Assembly: GCA_011523385.1 (NCBI GenBank) | Contig: WTGX01000026.1 | Coordinates: forward strand, 1-60,482 | DNA: 60,482 nt | Origin: Nitrospira sp. | Lineage (GTDB): Bacteria > Nitrospirota > Nitrospiria > Nitrospirales > UBA8639 | Direction: 5' to 3' | Part shown: piece after piece, positions 54,833 through 60,482 of the stretch | Position numbering within the stretch: position 1 is the first letter of the stretch | How the letters are laid out: each line of letters starts with the position of its first letter | Made by a program: the position numbers and the translations under genes | Notes under the pieces: generated by a model | What the model saw: the letters and a program-made list of their open reading frames with translations, nothing else | What the model was told of the DNA's origin: nothing | Databases searched by the model: none

Positions 54833-54950
54833 CGGGCAATACGGAACCCGTTATTGTTGTTCCGGTTGCCGGGATTGTTCCTGTCGCGGTTCGCGGGTCG
54901 CACGTTCTCCGGATTGTTGTTCCAGGAACCGCCGCGCAACACGCGCTGGC
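54833..54950 (-). other. DGR template repeat (TR)
   Basis: The minus strand here aligns with the 3' end of the variable-protein gene (offset 3104 bp). It is rich in AAC/AAT codons at the diversified positions, as TRs are, and would encode '...GGSWNNNPENVRPANR...' if read in the variable-protein frame. Its RNA is the template from which the reverse transcriptase makes adenine-mutagenised cDNA. It overlaps the last codons of the reverse transcriptase gene in a different frame. Confidence 0.92.
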
Positions 54951-56029
54951 AAGGGGACGGTCAGGCTCCCGGGCCGGGGGTACCCGTCCCGAAAGATCGC
55001 GTGACGCAAGCGCCACGTATGGGCATGTTCGGCGTGAGCCACCCACGCCTCGACCCGGCACGCCACCTCTTCGCCCGTGACCCGGCCGCAGGCCAAGCAG
55101 TCACGCAGCCCCCGCAAACGATTGCGGAACCGTCGCACGTTCGCTTCCGGCAGACGACGCCACCCGCCGGGCAAAAGAACAAATCCCAAAAACTCTGCGG
55201 GTTCTTTGGTTTCCATGATCCGCGTTTTACACGGATGCAGACGCAGGCGACGGCCTTCCAGAAACCCGGCAATCCGGTGCCGCCAGTCATCGAGACGATC
55301 GAGGTCGTCGTGAAACAGGGCAAAGTCGTCCACATACCGCAGGTACCCCTTGGCCCGCAGCACCTCCTTGCAGAAATGATCCAGGCCGTCCAGATACACG
55401 TTCGCAAAGAACTGGCTGGTCAGGTTGCCGATGGGCAAACCACGCCGCCTGCCATACGGGGTGAACAAATCGTCTCCGGGATAATAGTAGTTGACCGGCT
55501 CCTGAGGGTTGGACCCGTCGATGATCCGGTCCGCCAGGGCCAGGGTCCGGTGACAGGTGATACGGCGACGCAGGTCACGTTTCAACAGATCGTGGTCGAT
55601 GGACGGAAAATACCGCCGGATATCGCACCGCAACACGTACCGGTATTGCTCACGAAACGTCTCGTAGCGAGCCACGGCACGGTGCGTCCCTTTCCCTTTG
55701 CGGTTGGCGTAGCTGTCGAAGATAAACCCGCGCTCGAAGATCGGCTCACAGACCGCGCAAAAGGCATGATGTACCACGCGATCGCGAAACGGCGCAGCAG
55801 ACACGACCCGGTGCTTGGGATCGAAGATCTCAATCGTGGTGTAGCGGCCCGGGCGATACTGGCCGGTCGTGAGTTCCCGCTCCAGGCGCAAGGCCTCGGT
55901 CTCCAGGTTCGCGAGAAACGTTGCGGCCCCGGGTTTGCTCCATTTGCCCCTGGCCGCTCGCCGGCCGGCAGCCACCAGCGCAGAAAAATTCGCAATGGCG
56001 TCAAACAGGTCATGAGCTTTCCTGACCAC
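54851..56029 (-). CDS. DGR-type reverse transcriptase
   Basis: About 392 residues from a GTG at 56029. Motifs: 'APFRDRVVHHAF', 'FDSYANRKGKGTH', 'LRCDIRRYFPSIDHD' (motif A), 'LPIGNLTSQFFANVYL' with SQ in place of the usual SP, and the catalytic 'YLRYVDDFALF'. The SQ variant and the opening 'HDLFDAIANFSALVAA' are features of diversity-generating retroelement RTs. The frame stays open upstream to 56188, but homology begins after the GTG and overlaps avd by about 20 bp. Its last 30 or so residues, rich in Arg/Gln/Glu, are encoded by the TR and are probably not catalytic. Confidence 0.95.
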   Translation of the reverse strand: MVRKAHDLFDAIANFSALVAAGRRAARGKWSKPGAATFLANLETEALRLERELTTGQYRPGRYTTIEIFDPKHRVVSAAPFRDRVVHHAFCAVCEPIFERGFIFDSYANRKGKGTHRAVARYETFREQYRYVLRCDIRRYFPSIDHDLLKRDLRRRITCHRTLALADRIIDGSNPQEPVNYYYPGDDLFTPYGRRRGLPIGNLTSQFFANVYLDGLDHFCKEVLRAKGYLRYVDDFALFHDDLDRLDDWRHRIAGFLEGRRLRLHPCKTRIMETKEPAEFLGFVLLPGGWRRLPEANVRRFRNRLRGLRDCLACGRVTGEEVACRVEAWVAHAEHAHTWRLRHAIFRDGYPRPGSLTVPLPARVARRFLEQQSGERATREPRQEQSRQPEQQ

Positions 56030-56372
56030 GATGCGTCTTTCTCCACGCGCCGATCTTGCGCCCGGTGTCATCCAAAGACCGGGCCGCAAACTCATACCGC
56101 CGAGTGTCCAGATAGCGCAAATCCCGGGCCAACCGGAACAAAAAGCGCAATTTCTCAATCCCAAGATTGGCACGGGCGAGAAACACATCCCGTTGCCGGG
56201 TATAGGTGGCTTCGATCAGGGCATCCAGGACGTCCAAGGCTGTACCCTGGATACGGTCCCCCAGGAGAAATTTCTGGCTACGGGGGAACCGTCCAACCGC
56301 CGGGACCAGCCAGAGGATGAACCGGTAATGCGCTTCCAGCGCGGGACCCGTCTCACGTGCCCGGTCTTGCAA
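56010..56372 (-). CDS. avd: DGR accessory variability determinant Avd
   Basis: A 120-residue four-helix-bundle protein: 'HYRFILWLVPAVGRFPRSQKFLLGDRIQ', 'ALIEATYTRQRDVFLARANLGIEKLRFLFRLARDL' and 'RRYEFAARSLDDTGRKIGAW' match Avd. Avd forms a basic pentamer that binds the RT and TR RNA and is needed for mutagenic cDNA synthesis in the Bordetella phage system. The start appears to be TTG at 56372; no ATG lies in frame nearby. It overlaps the RT start by about 20 bp. Confidence 0.93.
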   Translation of the reverse strand: MQDRARETGPALEAHYRFILWLVPAVGRFPRSQKFLLGDRIQGTALDVLDALIEATYTRQRDVFLARANLGIEKLRFLFRLARDLRYLDTRRYEFAARSLDDTGRKIGAWRKTHRGQESS

Positions 56373-56399
56373 CGTCCGGCTCGCGTCCTCTGCTTCGTT

Positions 56400-56608
56400 G
56401 ACTTTCTTCCTCGCCTCTTGAGGGAGAGAACCGGAATGAGGAAGGCATCAGCAGCTTTCTCTTCAGTCTTTCTTTATCGATCATCCCCGACACTTGACTC
56501 CGGTCTGAACAGAGGGAGAGGGCCGGGGTGAGGGGGCTCCAGCGTCTTTGTCTTTTCGTCTGTGAGAAAAAAGACACTGGATTCCCGAGTGCGCGGGAAT
56601 GACAGAGA
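56400..56608. repeat. Hairpin repeats upstream of avd
   Basis: Type D modules at about 56408-56442 and 56512-56540 and a type C hairpin, ATTCCCG...CGGGAAT (56581-56600). They separate avd from the SH3-like gene; no coding sequence is evident. Confidence 0.75.
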
Positions 56609-56672
56609 CTGTAGGTCGTGTGAGCGTGGCGTCACCCGACAAGCTTCTTGCCCCCTCATGGACTCTTCCTTT

Positions 56673-56712
56673 GTCGGGTTACGACCTTCGACAAGCTCAG
56701 GGCTAACCCGAC
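56673..56712 (-). terminator. Hairpin directly after the SH3-like gene
   Basis: Perfect 9-bp arms GTCGGGTTA (56673-56681) and TAACCCGAC (56704-56712) with a 22-nt loop, touching the stop codon of the minus-strand gene. It may end or reduce transcription into avd-RT. Confidence 0.45.
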
Positions 56713-57786
56713 CTATTCTGACTGTTCTTTTTCTTGTATCCGTTTCACCTGCACCCAATGATGGCCATCAGCCACCGTTTGAGTTCTCAACACGTTGACT
56801 TGCTCATCAGGGTAAATGACGCCGACGATATGGGCGTGCTCTCCGAGTCGAACCCGCAGGTAGACCGACCCGATTGCGGTCAGGATATCGCCCTTCTCGG
56901 GCAGACGATCCTTCTCGCCATCCCAGTTGAAATATTTCTCGTCCCATTTCAGGCCCGCTCTGGTGCCGACGTACACCCAGCCGTCCGCTTGCCGGGCCGA
57001 TTCCACAGACGGAATAGTCACAGATGGCAACACGCTCGGAGTTGGATTTGACGGTGGGGTTGGTTGCGATTGTGAATCAGGTAGCGGAGATGGGAGCGTC
57101 TGGTCTTCTTTAGACTTCTCCGGTAAAGAGTGAGCGGGTGTCGGAGAATCTCCCTCATGAGTGCTTGTCACCGAAGACTCCGGACCCCTATCCGTGGACC
57201 CGGTCGACTCGGCTGCGGAATCTGCGGAGTTTTCCGCCGTGCTCGTATTTCGGGAACCGTCTGACTCATCTCTGGATATGGGGGAAAAGCCATTATTGTA
57301 GTCGCTCCATAATCCGAACAAAATTGCGGCCACTACAATTATTCCGATACAAACGGAACCCCACTTATTCTTCCCTGTCATCTCGGCTGAAACCTGCTTC
57401 TTCACCTCATTTGGGATTAACGCTTCGATTGTCCGTCCTGTCTGCTCCATCATCTCCTCTGCAACAGTTCTCGCTTCTTGGCGTGCTTCGATTTTCGCCC
57501 CATGTTCAATCCGAAACGTCATGAAGATAAATATCCCTGTAATGAGAATGCCAAAGAACGTAATAAGCGTTGTGAAGAATATTATCTGATACTGCTCGTT
57601 CAGGGTGCCGCCTGTAAGAAAACCACCAACAACGAGAAGAGGCGGTGTAAGACACAGCACGACCAAGACGATGAAAAAAGTTACCAGCAGCTTGAAGCCG
57701 TGCTCGTCAAGGCTGGCATAGAACTTTGATTCTTGCTTGGCCTGTGCAGGCGCAGCCGATTCATTTTTCGGACTTTCGTTCGCCAC
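56713..57786 (-). CDS. Membrane-anchored SH3-like protein (paralogue 2)
   Basis: A 357-residue protein with three predicted membrane helices (about 32-57, 67-92, 143-160), a Ser/Pro-rich linker (165-265) and a C-terminal SH3-like domain of about 85 residues beginning 'DGWVYVGTRAGLKWDEKYF'. The same C-terminal domain is found in the protein at 59533-60315, although the membrane parts differ. GTG start after AAAGGA. It lies between the DGR variable protein and avd. Function unknown; a partner or anchor for the variable protein is one guess. Confidence 0.8.
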   Translation of the reverse strand: MANESPKNESAAPAQAKQESKFYASLDEHGFKLLVTFFIVLVVLCLTPPLLVVGGFLTGGTLNEQYQIIFFTTLITFFGILITGIFIFMTFRIEHGAKIEARQEARTVAEEMMEQTGRTIEALIPNEVKKQVSAEMTGKNKWGSVCIGIIVVAAILFGLWSDYNNGFSPISRDESDGSRNTSTAENSADSAAESTGSTDRGPESSVTSTHEGDSPTPAHSLPEKSKEDQTLPSPLPDSQSQPTPPSNPTPSVLPSVTIPSVESARQADGWVYVGTRAGLKWDEKYFNWDGEKDRLPEKGDILTAIGSVYLRVRLGEHAHIVGVIYPDEQVNVLRTQTVADGHHWVQVKRIQEKEQSE

Positions 57787-57866
57787 GTGGTTTTCCTTTC
57801 GTTTGACTATGGGGTCACCTTAGACACGGGGGTCAACCAACGTACACAAACTTCACCTCACGCGAA

Positions 57867-57887
57867 CCAGGGGGCACAGCCCCCTGG
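57867..57887 (-). other. Perfect hairpin downstream of the variable repeat
   Basis: CCAGGGGGC-ACA-GCCCCCTGG, a 9-bp GC-rich stem with a 3-nt loop, 50 bp past the end of VR on the coding strand. In the Bordetella phage DGR a cruciform-forming hairpin 3' of VR helps mark the target site. With no T tract it is a poor terminator, so a DGR target role is plausible. Confidence 0.55.
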
Positions 57888-57920
57888 ACCCCCAAAGCCA
57901 GGACGTAAGGAGGTAAGGAT

Positions 57921-59465
57921 TCATGGGGTGAGCGCCCGGGCAATACGGAACCCGCTATTGACGTCCCGGACGCCGGGATTGTCCCAGCCGCGGTACGCGG
58001 GACGCACGTTCTCCGGATCGCAGAGCCAGCAACCGCCGCGCACCACGCGCCGGGAACAATCCCCCTCCCAACAATCTTCCGCCCACTCCCACACGTTCCC
58101 CAGCATGTCGTACAATCCCAACTCATTCGGAGCTTTTTCTCCCACCGCATGTGTCCTCTTCCCGCTATTCTCCCCATGCCACGCTCCGCCACCCGACCCC
58201 ACCACTGCCCCCCATTCCGCCTCTCGTAACAGTCGATACACCTGGCCTGTTTGACGTGACAACCACTGCACGTAGGCCTGCGCATCATGCCAATTGACAC
58301 ACGTGACCGGATGCCGGTCCGTCTGAGAAAAACCCGGATTGTGCCAACTGAAACCAGATCGCTCCCCCCACCCCTCTTCTTTGTTCCATATCCAACAGGT
58401 GTTGCCGGTACTGTGGCCGGTAGCCTGCACAAAGCGGGCAAACTCGCCCTTCGTCACTTCGTATTTGCCGACGGCGAACGGCGATTGGGAACGCTTCGCT
58501 GGCACCACCACCATCTCCGGACACTGCTCGCAATCACGGAAGGTCGATCCGGGCGTCAGTTCACCTGTTCTGCCTGCACCCGTGCCGCCCCCCGCCCGTT
58601 GCGGGTCCCCGGCCTGTTTCTTCTTGTCACAGGCCAGATCATAGCCCTGCGCCCGGTCCAGGGCCTGCCGGATGGTGGGATCGGCCTGGGCATTGTATAA
58701 CTGGTAGGGGGTGAACCCCTCGGCGTCCTGCACACACGGCTCCGCCCCGCCATTCAGCAAGGCCTGCACCACAGCGGGCAGACCGGAGCCGAGCCTGACC
58801 GCCAAATGCAACGGCGTGTCCCCGCCCGGCGTCTTGTGGTCCGGATTCGCCCCGGCCTTGAGCAACAGCGTCACGATTCTCCCATCGTTGGTGCCATCCT
58901 TGGCGAACCGCTGCAACACCGTCAGCCCCGCGCCATCCACCCGGTCCGGCTGCGCCCCGAGATCCAGGAGTGCCTTGATAACCGAGGCCTCATACGACCG
59001 GGTCACGGCCACGTGCAGCGGGGTCGACCCGTGGTGGTTGGTCCGGTGCAGGTCCGCCCCGTGTTGCCCCAACAGCCGGATGGCCGCGGGATGGTCCGAG
59101 GTTAAGAGCGCAGCCCCGCCCGTGCTGGCCCAGTGCAGGGGCGTATTCCCCTCTCCGTCTGGCAAGTTCGGGTTCCCGCCCGCTTGCAGCATGGAGGCTA
59201 GGTTCTTGACGGCCCCACGCTCGGCTGCCACGTGGATGGCCGCCCGTTGCAGCAGGACATCCACCGGCACGTTCGGGCTGACCCCTTTCGCCAACAGGGT
59301 CCGGACGTCGTCGTGCCATCGGTCGTCCTCCGCCGCATTGAACAGGCGCTGCTCATCCGCGGACACCGCCCCAGCTTGGCCGGCGGCCAGCAGGACGACT
59401 CCCAGGATCAGGAACCCGGCGAAAGGGAACCGGATGACGGCGATAGACTTTCTCAGACTCTTCAT
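57921..59465 (-). CDS. DGR variable protein: secreted ankyrin repeats plus FGE/C-type-lectin fold
   Basis: A 514-residue exported protein. Signal peptide (1-36), about five to six ankyrin repeats (40-275, e.g. 'GEGNTPLHWASTGG', 'HHGSTPLHVAV', 'GGDTPLHLAV'), a Gly-rich linker, then a formylglycine-generating-enzyme-like domain (about 305-512) with 'KYEVTKGEFARF', 'PVTCVNWHDAQAYVQWLS' and 'LGNVWEWAEDC'. Such domains adopt the C-type lectin fold used by DGRs as a diversified binding surface. The last 38 residues are the variable repeat. AAAGGAG precedes the ATG. Confidence 0.93.
   Translation of the reverse strand: MKSLRKSIAVIRFPFAGFLILGVVLLAAGQAGAVSADEQRLFNAAEDDRWHDDVRTLLAKGVSPNVPVDVLLQRAAIHVAAERGAVKNLASMLQAGGNPNLPDGEGNTPLHWASTGGAALLTSDHPAAIRLLGQHGADLHRTNHHGSTPLHVAVTRSYEASVIKALLDLGAQPDRVDGAGLTVLQRFAKDGTNDGRIVTLLLKAGANPDHKTPGGDTPLHLAVRLGSGLPAVVQALLNGGAEPCVQDAEGFTPYQLYNAQADPTIRQALDRAQGYDLACDKKKQAGDPQRAGGGTGAGRTGELTPGSTFRDCEQCPEMVVVPAKRSQSPFAVGKYEVTKGEFARFVQATGHSTGNTCWIWNKEEGWGERSGFSWHNPGFSQTDRHPVTCVNWHDAQAYVQWLSRQTGQVYRLLREAEWGAVVGSGGGAWHGENSGKRTHAVGEKAPNELGLYDMLGNVWEWAEDCWEGDCSRRVVRGGCWLCDPENVRPAYRGWDNPGVRDVNSGFRIARALTP
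57937..58050 (-). other. DGR variable repeat (VR)
   Basis: The 3' end of the variable-protein gene, aligned to the TR without gaps. From TR position 54850 to 54921 all 16 mismatches are at TR adenines (8 A to G, 7 A to T, 1 A to C), changing residues 481-483, 491, 493-495, 499, 501, 502 and 504. Non-adenine differences occur only toward the edges of the aligned block. Confidence 0.92.
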
Positions 59466-59532
59466 GATGCTTACTCCTTTCGGTATGACGGCATGGGGTG
59501 GTGAGTTGCCGGTTCTTTCCGTGTGCCTTCTC

Positions 59533-60315
59533 TCACATCCGCTTCACCTGCACCCAATGATGGCAATCCGCCACCGTTTGGGTTCTCAGCACCTGCACCT
59601 GTTCACCAAGAGCAATGGCCCCGACGATGGGAGCCTGACACCCCAATGGCATCCGCAGGTGGACCGACCCGGTTGCGGTCAGGATATCGCCCTCCCCGGG
59701 CAGGCGAGCCTTCTCGCCGTCCCAGTCGAAATATTTTTCGTCCCATTCCGGGCCCGACCTGGTGCCGACGTACACCCAGCCGTCCGCTTCCAGGGCTGAT
59801 GCCGCAGAGTGACTTGGTTTGGACTCAGCTTGCGCCGGGGGGACCGTTAATGAGGCTTTGGATGCGCAGTTGGACCGATCCGTTTTCTGCCAGCAACCGG
59901 TCTTTTCAGGCGGGCAGTTGAGATCGTCTAGCTTCCGGGAGAGCTCCTGTACGGTCAGGGAAAGTTTTTCTATCTTCTGAGAGGTCCCTTGGACGGTCTG
60001 GGACGTTTTGTTTACCTTCTGGAAGAGATCTTCGATCTTCTGGGAATCCCAGGATTTCTCATTTACGATCTGGACGATATGATAGGTCTCGTATGCCGTA
60101 CCACTAAGGCCAGTACCTACAAAAAAAAGAGCAGCTTCAAACAAAACTTTATGCCAGAAGCTTACTGGAAGATGCTTCCACGCAAGAACGGCGACGGTTA
60201 TCATCCCGATCAACATCAAAACCGTATCGACAAGAAACAGGGTTTGTATTCCATCACTGGATAAAAATTGATCGATAGAATTTAAAAGTCCAGCACGATG
60301 ATCAGACGGCGACAT
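59533..60315 (-). CDS. Membrane-anchored SH3-like protein (paralogue 1)
   Basis: A 260-residue protein with two membrane helices (about 25-45 and 52-72), a coiled-coil stretch ('SQKIEDLFQKVNKTSQTVQG' onward) and a C-terminal SH3-like domain starting 'DGWVYVGTRSGPEWDEKYF', clearly paralogous to that at 56713-57786. AAAGGAGG lies before the ATG. It is upstream of the variable-protein gene on the same strand, 67 bp away, and may be the first gene of the DGR operon. Confidence 0.82.
   Translation of the reverse strand: MSPSDHRAGLLNSIDQFLSSDGIQTLFLVDTVLMLIGMITVAVLAWKHLPVSFWHKVLFEAALFFVGTGLSGTAYETYHIVQIVNEKSWDSQKIEDLFQKVNKTSQTVQGTSQKIEKLSLTVQELSRKLDDLNCPPEKTGCWQKTDRSNCASKASLTVPPAQAESKPSHSAASALEADGWVYVGTRSGPEWDEKYFDWDGEKARLPGEGDILTATGSVHLRMPLGCQAPIVGAIALGEQVQVLRTQTVADCHHWVQVKRM

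Positions 60316-60482
<167 letters not shown>

Noticed and set aside
54571-54942. A minus-strand frame reading through the TR that would encode the undiversified lectin-fold tail
   Set aside because: It is the template repeat read in the variable-protein frame plus repeat sequence. It lacks the rest of the domain and a proper start, so it is not a gene.
54830-56320. Long plus-strand open frame opposite avd and RT
   Set aside because: It is antisense to genes with clear motifs, has low-complexity Pro/Gly/Arg composition and no family match.
58711-59799. A 362-residue plus-strand frame opposite the variable protein
   Set aside because: It spans the intergenic gap and two antisense genes and has no recognisable domain.

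Overview
This 60.5 kb window looks like a piece of a chromosome from a Gram-negative bacterium of the Nitrospira type (phylum Nitrospirota). The reasons are indirect: a 20S proteasome with ARC/Mpa ATPase and Dop, an outer-membrane porin, lipoproteins, an 80-residue orphan protein and dense families of hairpin repeats between genes. No rRNA or tRNA gene was recognised, so the placement is an inference. Both ends are simple-sequence tracts (an 8-bp tandem repeat at the start, a GA tract at the end), which suggests the assembly stopped there.

Layout. 0.5-1 kb: RelBE-type toxin-antitoxin pair. 1-5.8 kb (minus strand): arc-dop-prcB-prcA proteasome operon, with no Pup/UBact gene and no pafA ligase. 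5.9-7.7 kb: thiS-thiG-thiE. 7.9-8.7 kb: a lone PolX-like N-terminal domain and a lone RAM domain. 8.7-12.8 kb: ftsE-ftsX-envC and ctpA (cell division and envelope). 12.9-17.5 kb: ffh-rpsP-rimM-trmD-rplS-rnhB-yraN. 17.6-20.4 kb: an AT-richer foreign block with a NotI-like restriction enzyme, its methyltransferase and a decayed IS1595 transposase. 20.4-22.7 kb: DUF4321 protein and uvrB. 22.9-29.6 kb: a type I restriction locus (hsdR, hsdM, hsdS) with an AbiE type IV toxin-antitoxin pair inside it. 29.9-37.2 kb: fhs, an EEP-family nuclease/phosphatase, tag, a small orphan gene, an M32 carboxypeptidase, an exported ComEA-like protein behind a sigma-54 promoter, and a Panacea-like protein. 37.4-41.8 kb: fur and an Fbp-type ferric ABC transporter. 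42-48.8 kb: a metal-responsive-looking periplasmic protein, ApbE, lipoproteins, a porin, an FMN-binding protein with a flavinylation motif and a four-helix membrane protein; together these suggest flavin-based electron transfer outside the cytoplasm. 49-54.2 kb: glnD and nadE.

The most striking part is 54.8-60.3 kb, a complete diversity-generating retroelement (DGR) on the minus strand: a secreted ankyrin-repeat/FGE-fold variable protein, Avd, a DGR-type reverse transcriptase, a template repeat (TR) and a matching variable repeat (VR). TR and VR align over about 115 bp. Within the mutagenised core all 16 differences fall on adenines of the TR, which is the hallmark of active adenine-directed mutagenesis. 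The TR overlaps the 3' end of the reverse transcriptase gene in another frame, and two paralogous membrane-anchored SH3-like proteins flank the variable-protein gene.
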